A stretch of 64,000 bases of DNA from JANQJA01 sp965267485 (GCA_965267485.1 OZ254080.1:744001-808000), one strand, 5' to 3'. Shown: positions 32,613-41,940, counted from the stretch's first letter. Made by a program: numbers and translations. The notes: generated from the letters alone by a model not told the origin.

Positions 32613-34211
32613 CTAGACGAGCTGCTTGCGCTCGTTCGAGGGCGGAATCATCAGTGATTCCCGGTACTTGGCAATCGTGCGACGGGCGACCTTGATGTTC
32701 TGGTCGGCCAGCAGGCTGGCAATCTTGCTGTCTGACAGCGGCTTGCGTGGATTCTCCTCGGCCACCAGACGCTTGATGAGGGCACGGATTGCCGTGGACG
32801 AAACTTCGCCACCGCCCGACTGCGTACCCACGTGGCTTGAGAAGAAGTACTTCAGTTCGAAGACGCCGAGCGGTGTGTGCATATACTTCTGGGTCGTGAC
32901 CCGCGAGATCGTCGACTCGTGCAGTTCGACGGCCTCGGCAATGTCGTGAAGTACGAGGGGTTTCATTGCCTGCTCGCCATACTCGAAGAAGCCGCGCTGG
33001 AACTCCACGATCTTGGTGGCAACGCGCAACAGGGTGTCGTTGCGCTGCTGCAGGCTCTTGATGAACCAGCGCGCTTCCTGGAGATGGTTCTTCAGGTACT
33101 GGTTGTCCTGACTGTTGTCTGCACGCTTCACCAGCGACGCATATTCAGAATTGACGCGGATGCGCGGGGCCGACTTCGGGTTCAGTTCAACGACCCAGCG
33201 TCCTTTCTGGCGTGTCACGATGACGTCGGGATCGACATACTCGGTGTCATCGCTGGCGAAGTCGGCGCCGGGGCGCGGGTTCAGCGTCTGGACGAGGCTG
33301 ATGACCTGCTTCAGTTCCGGCTCCTTGAGGCGTGTCTTTCGCAGCAGCAGGCTGTAGTCACGATTCGCGAGGTAGTCGAGGTGATGCTTGACGAGATCGA
33401 GGGCCTCACGGCGCCAGGGCGTGGCATCCGGCAACGCCTGGAGCTGGATATAGAGACACTCGCGCAGGTCGCGCGCACCAACACCGATGGGGTCCAGGTG
33501 CTGGATCATATGTAGCACGGCTTCGACTTCGTCGAGTTCGACTTCGTACTCTTCCGGGATGCTGTCGAGGATGTCTTCCAGCGAGATGGTCAGTACGCCG
33601 TCCTTGTCCAGCCCGTCGAGTATCGTAATGGCGATGATCTCGTCGGTCTCGGACAGCGACATCAGGTTGAGCTGTTCTTCGAGGTGCGACTGCAGCGACG
33701 GCGCCACGGTATTGCGGGTGTCGATGTAGTCCTCATCGTTCTCGTCCGGCTCGGCGTAGCTGGCTGCCGACGGCGCCTCGTCCCAGACGTCCTCCCAGAC
33801 GCTGTCCACCGGCAGGTCCTCGCCGATGCTTTCGGATGACAGGTGATCGCTCGTGTCGGGTTCGACGTCGCCATCGATTTCCGGATTGGGCGGCGGTTCG
33901 AAGTCGCTGTCGCTGTCATCGCCGCTACTGGTCTCGCCGGCACTGTCCTGGCTGGTATCGTCGTTTTGTGAATCGTCGCGGGAGTCGCCCTCGATTGTCT
34001 CGTCAGGGCTGTCGAGTGATGTGGGTTCTTCCTGGCCGTCCTGTTCCTCGTTGCCGGCTTCCTCGAGCATCGGGTTGGAGTCGAGCGCCTCCTGAATCTC
34101 CTGCTGGAGATCGAACGTCGAGAGCTGTAACAGCTTGATGGCTTGCTGCAACTGCGGCGTCATGCGCAGTTGCTGCCCCATCTTTAACGCCAGTGCGGGT
34201 TTCAGTGCCAT
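32613..34211 (-). CDS. rpoN: RNA polymerase sigma-54 factor RpoN
   Basis: Sigma-54 directs polymerase to -24/-12 promoters that need AAA+ activators. The 532 residues have the Gln-rich activator-interacting region I (LKMGQQLRMTPQLQQAIKLL, 10-29), a long acidic region II (about 55-150), the core-binding domain, and the C-terminal DNA-binding part with the RpoN box ARRTIAKYRE near residue 515. The acidic linker is longer than in E. coli. lptB is 59 bases upstream. Confidence 0.98.
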   Translation of the reverse strand: MALKPALALKMGQQLRMTPQLQQAIKLLQLSTFDLQQEIQEALDSNPMLEEAGNEEQDGQEEPTSLDSPDETIEGDSRDDSQNDDTSQDSAGETSSGDDSDSDFEPPPNPEIDGDVEPDTSDHLSSESIGEDLPVDSVWEDVWDEAPSAASYAEPDENDEDYIDTRNTVAPSLQSHLEEQLNLMSLSETDEIIAITILDGLDKDGVLTISLEDILDSIPEEYEVELDEVEAVLHMIQHLDPIGVGARDLRECLYIQLQALPDATPWRREALDLVKHHLDYLANRDYSLLLRKTRLKEPELKQVISLVQTLNPRPGADFASDDTEYVDPDVIVTRQKGRWVVELNPKSAPRIRVNSEYASLVKRADNSQDNQYLKNHLQEARWFIKSLQQRNDTLLRVATKIVEFQRGFFEYGEQAMKPLVLHDIAEAVELHESTISRVTTQKYMHTPLGVFELKYFFSSHVGTQSGGGEVSSTAIRALIKRLVAEENPRKPLSDSKIASLLADQNIKVARRTIAKYRESLMIPPSNERKQLV

Positions 34212-34270
34212 GTTGGTATCATACTTGCGTACAGCAACGGATGGGAACAGTCTTTGGTGCCGGCTGGCGC

Positions 34271-34996
34271 CTACATCCGGAAGTCTTCGCCAAGGTAGAC
34301 ACGCCTCACCTGCTCGTTCTGGAGCACCTCGGCCGCAGTACCCTCGGCGATAATGTGGCCTTCACTGACGATATAGGCCTTCTCGCAGATATCCAGCGTG
34401 TCACGCACGTTGTGGTCGGTGATCAGCACACCGATGCCGCGATCGGAAAGCTGCCTGATGATGTTCTTGATGTCGCCGACGGATATTGGATCGACACCGG
34501 CGAAGGGTTCGTCCAGCAGCATGAACGCCGGTTCGGTGGCAAGCGCCCTTGCGATCTCGACACGCCGTCGTTCACCGCCGGACAAAGCCATGCCGTTGCT
34601 GTGGCGAATGTGACCGATGTGAAACTCTTCCAGCAGTGATTCGAGTTTCTGTTTGCGCGCGGCGCTGTCCAGATCCTGGCGCGTCTCCAGAATGGCGAGG
34701 ATGTTGTTCTCGACGCTGAGCTTTCGGAACACCGATGGCTCCTGGGGCAGATAGCCAATGCCCTTGCGGGCACGTTCGTGCATCGGCATCGATGAGATGT
34801 CCGTATCGTCGACGAGGACGCGCCCGCTGTCGCCCTTGATCGAGCCCACAATCATGTAAAAACAGGTGGTCTTGCCGGCACCGTTCGGGCCGAGCAGACC
34901 GACGACCTGGCCGGTTTCCAGTGACAGGCTGACGTCGATCACCACGGGATGATCCCGGTAGCGCTTGGCAAGGTGCTCCGCGCGCAGGGCAGACAT
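34271..34996 (-). CDS. lptB: LPS export ABC transporter ATPase LptB
   Basis: LptB powers extraction of lipopolysaccharide from the inner membrane with LptFG. The 241 residues include the Walker A GPNGAGKTTC, the Q-loop at YLPQEPSVFRKLSV, the signature LSGGERRRVEIARAL and the Walker B FMLLDEPFAGVDP. It follows lptA by two bases. LptF and LptG are not in the window. Confidence 0.97.
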   Translation of the reverse strand: MSALRAEHLAKRYRDHPVVIDVSLSLETGQVVGLLGPNGAGKTTCFYMIVGSIKGDSGRVLVDDTDISSMPMHERARKGIGYLPQEPSVFRKLSVENNILAILETRQDLDSAARKQKLESLLEEFHIGHIRHSNGMALSGGERRRVEIARALATEPAFMLLDEPFAGVDPISVGDIKNIIRQLSDRGIGVLITDHNVRDTLDICEKAYIVSEGHIIAEGTAAEVLQNEQVRRVYLGEDFRM

Positions 34997-34998
34997 GG

Positions 34999-35502
34999 TC
35001 AGTTTTCCCCCCCGGCCTGTCGAATCGTGGTCTTCACGCGGCCGTCGGCGCCGCTGGTGGCATTGACCCGACCCGCTGCTGCGTCGTACTCGACTCTCTC
35101 GCCCGACACGGTAGTCTCGTCGGCTTGTGACAACATGGCGCTGCCGTTGAATTCGAGGCGCTCTTCCTGGAGGTGGTAGACAATCTCGCGAGCCTCACCC
35201 TCAACATGCATGCGGTCCTCGCCGGGAAGCTGCTCGTATCTTGCGAGTCGGTCTTCAGTCAGTACGCTCGCGACGATGCGCGTTACGGCATCCTCGGTCG
35301 AGTAGATGCGTACCTCGTCGGCGATCAGCTTGAGCGGGCCCTGACTGACCCGGACGTTGCCGCTGTAGACCGAAACACCGGAGGACTCCTCGACTGTCAG
35401 CCGGTCTGCCTCGACCTGGATTGGCTGGGCGTTCTCCGATGCCAACACGACAGATGCCAGGAGCAGCGCTACGCACGCCAGGAGCCGGTGAAACAACCTC
35501 AA
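34999..35502 (-). CDS. lptA: Periplasmic LPS-bridge protein LptA
   Basis: LptA oligomers form the periplasmic bridge that carries LPS from LptC to LptD. I start it at TTG 35502, whose last two bases overlap the lptC stop (TTGA) and which follows GGGAGG at six bases. This gives 167 residues with a signal peptide (about 1-20, LLACVALLLASVVLAS). The OstA-fold core follows (VYSGNVRVSQGPLKLIADEV and LEFNGSAMLSQAD). A longer in-frame extension upstream lies inside lptC and is unlikely. Confidence 0.93.
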   Translation of the reverse strand: MRLFHRLLACVALLLASVVLASENAQPIQVEADRLTVEESSGVSVYSGNVRVSQGPLKLIADEVRIYSTEDAVTRIVASVLTEDRLARYEQLPGEDRMHVEGEAREIVYHLQEERLEFNGSAMLSQADETTVSGERVEYDAAAGRVNATSGADGRVKTTIRQAGGEN

Positions 35503-36113
35503 GGCGTTGCCTCCCGCTTCAGCGTGCCGGGTGCCAGTACCGTGACGACGCGAGCATCCCTTGCGCTGAAGAACTCGAAGCGCCCGCTGTCGAGCCATGC
35601 CTTCATGCCACCGCCGGCTGTTGTTCGTCCACGTGCATTGTCGATTGCAACCGGTGCGTCAGTCGCAGCGAAGTCGCGTTCGGGAAAGACGGTGAGCGAT
35701 TCGGTCTGAATGTGAACGAAATCACCGTGTGGATCTTCACGCGTGGCCAGTACCTGATCCCAGAGCTCGAAGACCTCGTCGCTGAACATCGACTGTGGCA
35801 GCAGCCGGCCCTGTGTCGAGATGATATCCCACGGCTCGCCCTGACCGGCCTCCGCGTAGAGCAGTACATTGGGCACGGCCAGCGTCGTCACGTCGGTCAA
35901 AGGGAAGTGCGTCATGCGATCGGCCATCAGCCTTCGTTCCATCTGCCCGTTGCTGTCGAACTGTGTAATCCGCGCCCCCTCGATGTACAGGTCAGGTTCA
36001 TTGCCGGGCCCTTCGTCGGGACGTGCGTTCTCTTCTGTCACACCGATAAGCCAGTTCGTCGCAATGCCGACGAAGAGAATGCTGGCGATGATGATCAGTG
36101 TTCGGTTGTTCAC
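35499..36113 (-). CDS. lptC: LPS export protein LptC
   Basis: LptC is an inner-membrane anchored bitopic protein that receives LPS from LptB2FG and hands it to LptA. The 204 residues have one N-terminal helix (about 5-24) and a jellyroll with the family pattern LYIEGARITQFDSNGQ, then DVTTLAVPNVLLY and ISTQGRLLPQS. The start is GTG 36113. In most relatives kdsC is immediately upstream. Here yrbG is, with a 72-base gap and no kdsD or kdsC. Confidence 0.9.
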   Translation of the reverse strand: MNNRTLIIIASILFVGIATNWLIGVTEENARPDEGPGNEPDLYIEGARITQFDSNGQMERRLMADRMTHFPLTDVTTLAVPNVLLYAEAGQGEPWDIISTQGRLLPQSMFSDEVFELWDQVLATREDPHGDFVHIQTESLTVFPERDFAATDAPVAIDNARGRTTAGGGMKAWLDSGRFEFFSARDARVVTVLAPGTLKREATP

Positions 36114-36185
36114 ACACGGGTGCCGATGCGTTGATGCCGATTCATTATATATGACAACGAATGGCCGGGACTGATCGCGCGCATG

Positions 36186-37154
36186 CTACCGCATGGCGAA
36201 GTGGTAGAGCGTCACGAGGTATCCGACCCAGCAGCAAAGCAGTACGACGCCCTCGATGCGGGTAATACGATGACGGCCCAGCAGACCGTAGGCCATGAGC
36301 ACCATCAGCGCCGTCATGAAGAACATCGTCCCGTAGTCCCGGTAGAGGATGTCGACGGGAAAGGACTGGGGGGCAAGGATGCAGGGAATCGAGAGGACGG
36401 CGAGGATGTTGAAGATGTTGGAGCCGATGATATTGCCAAGCGCGAGGTCGGTCTGGTGCTTGAGCGCGCTGGTCACGCAGACCACGAGTTCCGGCAGGCT
36501 GGTGCCGACCGCAATGACGGTCAGGCCGATGAACAGCTCGCTGACGCCGAGGGTCGTCGCAATCTGAACCACCGCCCAGACCAGAAGCTCTGCCGACAGC
36601 AGCAGGAAGACCAGGCTGAGCAGCAGCATCGAGATTGCCCTGGCTGTCGACATCGAGGGTACTTCATCGATCTCCGCCATCTCGGCCACCTCGTCCATCG
36701 ATACGCTGGATCTGTGCTCGAGTCCGATGCGGGCAACGAACAGGGCGAGGCCAAGCAGAAGCAGCAACCCGTCGAGCAGGTTCAGATGAAGATCATAAAG
36801 CGCGGCACCGGCACAGAGTGTGACGACGATCAGAATCGGGATGTCCTTGCGGAGCAGTTCGGGCTGGCACTTGAGCGGGACGATCAGTGCCGTGATGCCG
36901 AGGACCATGCCCACGTTGGCGATGTTGGAGCCGATGGCATTGCCGACTGCGAGGTCTGCCTGATCCTGCAGCGAGGCGGCGCCCGCGACAAAGATCTCGG
37001 GGGCTGATGTGCCGATCGCGACGACCGTAAGGCCGATCACCATCGGGGAAATTTTCAGGTTGTTTGCCGTCGCGATGGAACCAATGACGAAGTGGTCGGC
37101 ACTTTTGAACAGCACGAGGAATCCCGCCAAAAGCGCGACGCTATATAACAGCAT
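36186..37154 (-). CDS. yrbG: Sodium/calcium exchanger family protein YrbG
   Basis: This 322-residue member of the CaCA superfamily has about ten membrane helices in two inverted halves. The alpha-repeats are seen as VVAIGTSAPEIFV with GNAIGSNIANVG (first half) and VIAVGTSLPELVV with GNIIGSNIFNIL (second half). An acidic loop (EVAEMAEIDEVP) separates the halves. It is divergent from mlaF, as in E. coli. The transported ion pair is probably Na+/Ca2+. Confidence 0.95.
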   Translation of the reverse strand: MLLYSVALLAGFLVLFKSADHFVIGSIATANNLKISPMVIGLTVVAIGTSAPEIFVAGAASLQDQADLAVGNAIGSNIANVGMVLGITALIVPLKCQPELLRKDIPILIVVTLCAGAALYDLHLNLLDGLLLLLGLALFVARIGLEHRSSVSMDEVAEMAEIDEVPSMSTARAISMLLLSLVFLLLSAELLVWAVVQIATTLGVSELFIGLTVIAVGTSLPELVVCVTSALKHQTDLALGNIIGSNIFNILAVLSIPCILAPQSFPVDILYRDYGTMFFMTALMVLMAYGLLGRHRITRIEGVVLLCCWVGYLVTLYHFAMR

Positions 37155-37308
37155 ACGGGTGAAACTAACGGTGGCAAGTCACAGGCGCCCCATTTAATGA
37201 GGATTGGGGGTCATATGCAAGATGAAAATCGGCAGGCGTCGACAGAACGCCGCCGTTAGATATATCGGTGAAACTAGATTAAAGTGCGTCGATTCGCGGA
37301 GCCGAGTC

Positions 37309-38130
37309 ATGGCTGAAGAACAAATCGAGCTCAACCAAGTGACCTTCAGTCGCGGTCAGCGACGCATCTTCGACGGCATCACACTCTCCATTCCCCGCGG
37401 CAAGATCATTGCGGTCATGGGGCCGAGCGGGACCGGCAAGACAACGCTGCTTCGGATCATTGGTGGTCAGCTCCGGCCTGACAGCGGCAGCGTCCGGGTC
37501 GAGGGGCGTGAGATTCCCGAACTGACCCGGCGCGAGTTGTTCGACGTCCGCCGCAACATGGGCATGCTCTTTCAGAGCGGCGCGCTGTTCACAGATCTTT
37601 CGGTCTTCGAGAATGTCGCCTTCCCGCTCCGAATCCATACCGAACTTCCCGAAGACATGATTCGCGATCTCGTTTTGATCAAGCTCCAGTCGGTGGGGCT
37701 GCGGGGGGCCAGCGCGCTGATGCCCTCGGAGCTGTCCGGCGGCATGAACCGGCGGGTCGCGCTGGCGCGCGCGATTGCGCTCGACCCCGGTATCATCATG
37801 TATGACGAGCCGTTCGCCGGCCTCGATCCCATTGCGATGGGCGTCATCGTCCAGTTGATCAAACGCCTCAACCATGTTTACGGCATGACGAGCATCCTCG
37901 TGTCGCATGACATTGCCGAGGCATCGAGCATCGCCGACTACATTTATGTGATCTCTGATGGCCGCGTTATCGGTGCCGGCACGCCAGAGGAACTGTTCAA
38001 CGACGCTTCGCCGCGCGTCCAGCAGTTCGTTGGCGGGTTGCCCGATGGCCCGGTTCCCTTTCACTATCCGGCGACCGACTACGAAACGGAGTTGCTCGAC
38101 GGGACCGGCGGGAAGGGCTGGCTGTTCTAG
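37309..38130 (+). CDS. mlaF: Phospholipid ABC transporter ATPase MlaF
   Basis: MlaF drives the MlaFEDB complex, which maintains outer-membrane lipid asymmetry. The 273 residues carry the Walker A GPSGTGKTTLL, the signature LSGGMNRRVALARAI and the Walker B IIMYDEPFAGLDP, with a C-terminal extension used for MlaB contact. The ATG at 37309 is eight bases from GGAG. The frame opens upstream at 37204 but that has no support. mlaE begins on the very next base. Confidence 0.96.
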   Translation: MAEEQIELNQVTFSRGQRRIFDGITLSIPRGKIIAVMGPSGTGKTTLLRIIGGQLRPDSGSVRVEGREIPELTRRELFDVRRNMGMLFQSGALFTDLSVFENVAFPLRIHTELPEDMIRDLVLIKLQSVGLRGASALMPSELSGGMNRRVALARAIALDPGIIMYDEPFAGLDPIAMGVIVQLIKRLNHVYGMTSILVSHDIAEASSIADYIYVISDGRVIGAGTPEELFNDASPRVQQFVGGLPDGPVPFHYPATDYETELLDGTGGKGWLF

Positions 38131-38907
38131 ATGCTGGCGTATCTCAGACAACTGGGGCGGTATGGGCTCGAGATGCTGTCGGCACTCGGCCGATCGGGCA
38201 CCCTCTGGTGGCAGGCGATCTGGCGTCGGCCGAATCCGCGCAACGCGCCGCTGCTGATCAGGCAGATTTACCAGCTTGGCGTGCTCTCGATCGTCATCAT
38301 CGTGCTGTCCGGCTTCTCGATTGGTGCGGTGCTCGCCCTGCAGGGATACAACCAGCTCGTTCGATACGGCGCCGAGAGTTCGCTTGGTCTGGGTGTGGCA
38401 CTGGTCCTCGTCCAGGAAATCGGGCCCGTGGTTGCCGCGCTGCTCTTTGCCGGCCGGGCCGGCTCCGCGGTCACCGCCGAGATTGGTCTGATGAAGGCGA
38501 CCGAGCAGCTCAGCAGCATGGAGATGATCGGCGTCGATCCGCTTCAGCGCATCGTTGCGCCACGGCTCTGGGCCGGCATCATTTCGATGCCGATACTGGC
38601 CGCGATGTTCAGCGTTGTTGGCATCTGGGGTGCGTCGCTTGTCGGTGTCGACTGGCTCGGTGTTTATCAGGGCGCATTCTGGTCGATCATGCAGGAAGGC
38701 GTGGACTTCACCTCCCATGTGCTGAAGGGGATCATCAAGTCCGTTGTTTTCGGCATCGTCGTCACATGGATTGCCGTATACCAGGGCTACGATGCCGTAC
38801 CGACGTCCGAGGGGATCTCCGCTGCGACGACGCGAACCGTTGTGCTAGGCTCGGTCGCAGTACTGGTCCTGGACTTCTTCCTGACGCTGGTCATGTTTCA
38901 GTTCTAA
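38131..38907 (+). CDS. mlaE: Phospholipid ABC transporter permease MlaE
   Basis: This is the 258-residue permease with an interfacial N-terminal helix and about five membrane helices. The family motifs are LVLVQEIGPVVAALLFAGRA, GSAVTAEIGLMKATEQ and MEMIGVDPLQRIVAPR. It pairs with MlaF. There is no gap between the mlaF stop and this ATG, so translation should be coupled. Confidence 0.97.
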   Translation: MLAYLRQLGRYGLEMLSALGRSGTLWWQAIWRRPNPRNAPLLIRQIYQLGVLSIVIIVLSGFSIGAVLALQGYNQLVRYGAESSLGLGVALVLVQEIGPVVAALLFAGRAGSAVTAEIGLMKATEQLSSMEMIGVDPLQRIVAPRLWAGIISMPILAAMFSVVGIWGASLVGVDWLGVYQGAFWSIMQEGVDFTSHVLKGIIKSVVFGIVVTWIAVYQGYDAVPTSEGISAATTRTVVLGSVAVLVLDFFLTLVMFQF

Positions 38908-38925
38908 CCGGATGGTAGCCACCCG

Positions 38926-39378
38926 ATGCAGATGAGAACCATAGAGATCGTCGTCGGCGCATTCATGCTCGCCGGCATCATCTCACTCGCGATACTCGCG
39001 ATTCAGGTCAGCGGCTTTACACCAGGCACCGAAGAGAACACCTATCGGGTCTCGGCGAAGTTCGAACAGATCGGCGGTCTCGTGCCCCGGGCGAAAGTCA
39101 CGATTGCCGGCGTCACCGTCGGCGAGGTCGCCGATATCAGTCTCGATCCGGTGACGTTCCAGGCGGTCGTTCAGATGGATATCCAGGCCGAACACAGCGA
39201 GATCAGCACCGACAGTACGGCTGTCATCCTCACCGAGGGGCTGCTCGGCGGCAAGTATGTGGGCCTGTCCATCGGGGCCGAGGAACAATATCTGCGTGAT
39301 GGTGACCAAATCTACGATACCCAGTCCGCAATCGTGCTCGAGGAACTCATCGGTCAGTTCCTGAGATCCCAGTTTTGA
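38926..39378 (+). CDS. mlaD: Phospholipid transport MCE protein MlaD
   Basis: MlaD is an inner-membrane anchored MCE protein forming a hexameric ring with a hydrophobic channel. The 150 residues have one N-terminal helix and a single MCE domain (YRVSAKFEQIGGLVPRAKVT, then VTVGEVADI and LTEGLLGGKYVGLSIG). A second in-frame ATG at 38932 is also possible. The Shine-Dalgarno is weak for both. Confidence 0.96.
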   Translation: MQMRTIEIVVGAFMLAGIISLAILAIQVSGFTPGTEENTYRVSAKFEQIGGLVPRAKVTIAGVTVGEVADISLDPVTFQAVVQMDIQAEHSEISTDSTAVILTEGLLGGKYVGLSIGAEEQYLRDGDQIYDTQSAIVLEELIGQFLRSQF

Positions 39379-39389
39379 GGTGTGAATCA

Positions 39390-39992
39390 ATGATGAAACA
39401 CATTCTGGCCGCGCTGATCCTGCTGCTGTCGCTTCCGGCGCTGGCGGAAGAGGGCGATCCCGTCGTCGCCGTCGAGGAGGCAACCTCGTCGCTGCTGAGC
39501 AAGCTCGATGAAGTGCGCCCGCTCTATGAGAGTGACAAGGAGCAATTCTTTGCGGAGGTGAGGTCGTCGCTTGGACCATTCATCGACTTCGACGGGTTTG
39601 CCCGCGGGGTCATGGCCAAGTACTACCGGCGCGCCACCGACGAGCAAAAGGCCGAGTTCGCAGAGACCTTTCAGGAAGAACTGATCAGAACCTACGCGTC
39701 TGCGCTGGTCGAGTTCAGGAACGAGAAGATCGAGGTGCTGCCGCTGGATCAGCCGGTGGAAGGCGGGCGTGCGACGGTCAGGCTCGAGATTCACTCGGAA
39801 GATGGTGCCGTGTATCCGGTGACCTATACGCTGTCGGTCGTCGACGGCAAGTGGAAGCTGCGCAACATCATTGTCGAAGGTATCAACATCGGCCTGCAGT
39901 TCCGCTCACAGTTCTCGAACTATATGCAGCAGTACCGCGGCGACATCGACAAGGTCATCGAGAACTGGAACGTGGAGATCGACGAGACATGA
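39390..39992 (+). CDS. mlaC: Periplasmic phospholipid-binding protein MlaC
   Basis: MlaC shuttles phospholipid between the outer-membrane MlaA-porin complex and MlaFEDB. The 200 residues begin with a signal peptide (MMKHILAALILLLSLPALA). The toluene-tolerance Ttg2 fold follows, with FIDFDGFARGVMAKYYRRAT, FQEELIRTYASAL and the C-terminal WKLRNIIVEGINIGLQ. Tandem ATGs at 39390 and 39393 follow GAGG. mlaA is not in the window. Confidence 0.95.
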   Translation: MMKHILAALILLLSLPALAEEGDPVVAVEEATSSLLSKLDEVRPLYESDKEQFFAEVRSSLGPFIDFDGFARGVMAKYYRRATDEQKAEFAETFQEELIRTYASALVEFRNEKIEVLPLDQPVEGGRATVRLEIHSEDGAVYPVTYTLSVVDGKWKLRNIIVEGINIGLQFRSQFSNYMQQYRGDIDKVIENWNVEIDET

Positions 39993-40312
39993 CCGAGGCA
40001 GCCAGCGTCTCGGCCGGCCCTGATGGCAGGGTCCTGGTTGCCGGGCTGCTCGACGTGCATACGGTGGCCGACTGTCGTGACGAGGGGCTGCCGTTCTTCG
40101 AGGACGCAGGTGATCCGCTCGTATTCGACCTGTCTGAAAGCGACCCGAGAGGCTCGGCGGCAATCGCCTTGCTGATCGCGTGGCAGCGCGAGGCGAAGCG
40201 CCGGGACGCCCGCATCTCGATTGTCGGTGCTTCCGAGCGTCTCCTCGAGATCGCCGATGCGTGCGGCGTTCGCGAGTTCCTGCCGTTCGACGAGTCGGCC
40301 GCGCCTGCCTGA
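39989..40312 (+). CDS. mlaB: STAS-domain subunit MlaB
   Basis: MlaB is a small STAS protein that binds MlaF and stabilises the transporter. The 107 residues match the family in the core strand FDLSESDPRGSAAIALLIAW and the final helix ADACGVREFL. The usual Asp-Thr before the core helix is replaced by Gly-Ser (RGSAAIALL), which keeps the hydroxyl residue. It overlaps mlaC by four bases. Confidence 0.9.
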   Translation: MTEAASVSAGPDGRVLVAGLLDVHTVADCRDEGLPFFEDAGDPLVFDLSESDPRGSAAIALLIAWQREAKRRDARISIVGASERLLEIADACGVREFLPFDESAAPA

Positions 40313-40422
40313 ATTCGGCCCCAACGGTCCATTCTTCCTTCCTTTTCCCTCCACGCGCCGCGACTACACTCGAAAGCCGGGTAGCGTGATAACATTCGCG
40401 TTTTTTCTGGACGGGCGCGCCG

Positions 40423-40656
40423 ATGGACGAAGCTGAAATCAGGGCAACGCTGGAGGCAGCGCTGGGTGACTGCGAGATCCAGCTGCAGTCGGAGGGCAAC
40501 AAGCTGATGTTGCTGGTGACGGCGGCGGCTTTCGACGGACTGAACCGCGTCAAGCGGCAGCAGCTCGTGTACCGTTCGCTCGGCGACAGGATTGAAAGCG
40601 GCGAGATTCATGCCGTCAGCATGCGCTGCCTGACGCCCGAAGAAGCAGCGCAGTAG
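40423..40656 (+). CDS. ibaG: BolA family protein IbaG
   Basis: IbaG (YrbA) is a BolA-like protein that binds a [2Fe-2S] cluster with monothiol glutaredoxins and is linked to acid resistance. The 77 residues have the BolA core FDGLNRVKRQQLVYRSLGDR and the conserved His in EIHAVSMRCLTPEEA. It stands between mlaB and murA, as in E. coli. The 110-base gap before it may hold a promoter (TACACT near 40372), but no good -35 is seen. Confidence 0.95.
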   Translation: MDEAEIRATLEAALGDCEIQLQSEGNKLMLLVTAAAFDGLNRVKRQQLVYRSLGDRIESGEIHAVSMRCLTPEEAAQ

Positions 40657-40666
40657 CGGAGTCGAC

Positions 40667-41935
40667 ATGGACAAACTGATGATCAAGGGCGGCTCGCGGC
40701 TCTGCGGCGAGCTTCGTGCCTCGGGTGCCAAGAATTCCGCGGTCAAGATGCTGGCGGCCTCACTGCTGGCCAACGAGCCGGTGCGGCTCAGCAACGTGCC
40801 TCACCTGCGCGACATCACGACGATGATCGAACTGCTGGGATCGCTGGGTGTCGAGGTGGTGATCGACGAGAAGATGGCGATCGAGATCCACGCCAACACC
40901 ATCAAGCGATTTCGGGCGCCCTACGATCTGGTTCGCACCATGCGGGCGTCGTTTCTGGTGCTGGGGCCGATGCTCGCGCACTACGGTCAGGCCGAGGTCT
41001 CACTGCCGGGCGGGTGTGCAATCGGGCCGAGGCCCGTCGATCAGCATCTCAAGGGTCTGGCTGCGCTGGGAGCGCAGATCGAGATGGACGAGGGATACGT
41101 CAAGGCGTCCGTCGATGGCCGCCTGAAGGGTGACCGCTTCGTCTTCGACTTCTCGACCGTTGGCGGAACCGAACATGTGATGATGGCCGCCACCCTCGCC
41201 GAGGGGGTCACCGTGCTCGAGAACTGCGCGCGTGAGCCCGAGATCGTCGATCTTGCTGACTGCCTGAACGAAATGGGCGCGGATATCTCCGGTGCGGGCA
41301 CTGATACCATCACAATCCGTGGCGTCGAATCGCTCAGCGGCTGCGATCACCGGGTCATCCCAGACCGGGTCGAAGCCGCGACCTATCTGATCGCCGCCGC
41401 AGCCACCTGCGGCACGATCAGGATGAAGGACGTCGAACCGCGCCATCTCGACGTCGTGCTGCAGAAGCTGAAGGAAGCCGGCGCCCACATCGAGACCGGC
41501 GACGATTGGATATCGCTCGACATGAAGGGTAATCGACCGAAGGCTGTCAGCCTCGTCACCGCGCCCTATCCGGCATTCCCGACCGACCTGCAGGCGCAGA
41601 TTCTGGCCATGAACACGGTTGCCTCCGGCACGGCGACGGTACGCGAGACCATTTTCGAGAACCGGTTCATGCACGTGCACGAGATGAATCGCATGGGTGC
41701 GAAGATCTCTCTCGAGGGCAACAATACAACGGCCATCGTCGAAGGCGTCGATCGCCTGAAGGCGGCCCCGGTCATGGCCAATGACCTTCGCGCCTCGGTC
41801 AGCCTGGTGATCGCCGGCCTGGTTGCCGAGGGCGACACAATCGTCGACCGCATCTATCACATCGACCGGGGCTACGAGCAGGTCGAGGAAAAGCTGAAGA
41901 ATCTCGGCGCGGACATTACCCGTATCCACTCCTGA
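40667..41935 (+). CDS. murA: UDP-N-acetylglucosamine 1-carboxyvinyltransferase MurA
   Basis: MurA transfers enolpyruvate from PEP to UDP-GlcNAc, the first committed step to peptidoglycan. The 422 residues include SGAKNSAVKMLAASLL, the catalytic loop Cys at 117 in PGGCAIGPRPVD (the fosfomycin target, so an intrinsically sensitive type) and the C-terminal TTAIVEGVDRLKAAPV and RASVSLVIAGL. It starts ten bases after ibaG. Confidence 0.98.
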   Translation: MDKLMIKGGSRLCGELRASGAKNSAVKMLAASLLANEPVRLSNVPHLRDITTMIELLGSLGVEVVIDEKMAIEIHANTIKRFRAPYDLVRTMRASFLVLGPMLAHYGQAEVSLPGGCAIGPRPVDQHLKGLAALGAQIEMDEGYVKASVDGRLKGDRFVFDFSTVGGTEHVMMAATLAEGVTVLENCAREPEIVDLADCLNEMGADISGAGTDTITIRGVESLSGCDHRVIPDRVEAATYLIAAAATCGTIRMKDVEPRHLDVVLQKLKEAGAHIETGDDWISLDMKGNRPKAVSLVTAPYPAFPTDLQAQILAMNTVASGTATVRETIFENRFMHVHEMNRMGAKISLEGNNTTAIVEGVDRLKAAPVMANDLRASVSLVIAGLVAEGDTIVDRIYHIDRGYEQVEEKLKNLGADITRIHS

Positions 41936-41940
41936 CAATC

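Noticed and set aside
37279..38718. 479-codon minus-strand frame
   Set aside because: It is a shadow of mlaF and mlaE, with a low-complexity His/Arg/Asp-rich translation and no domain.
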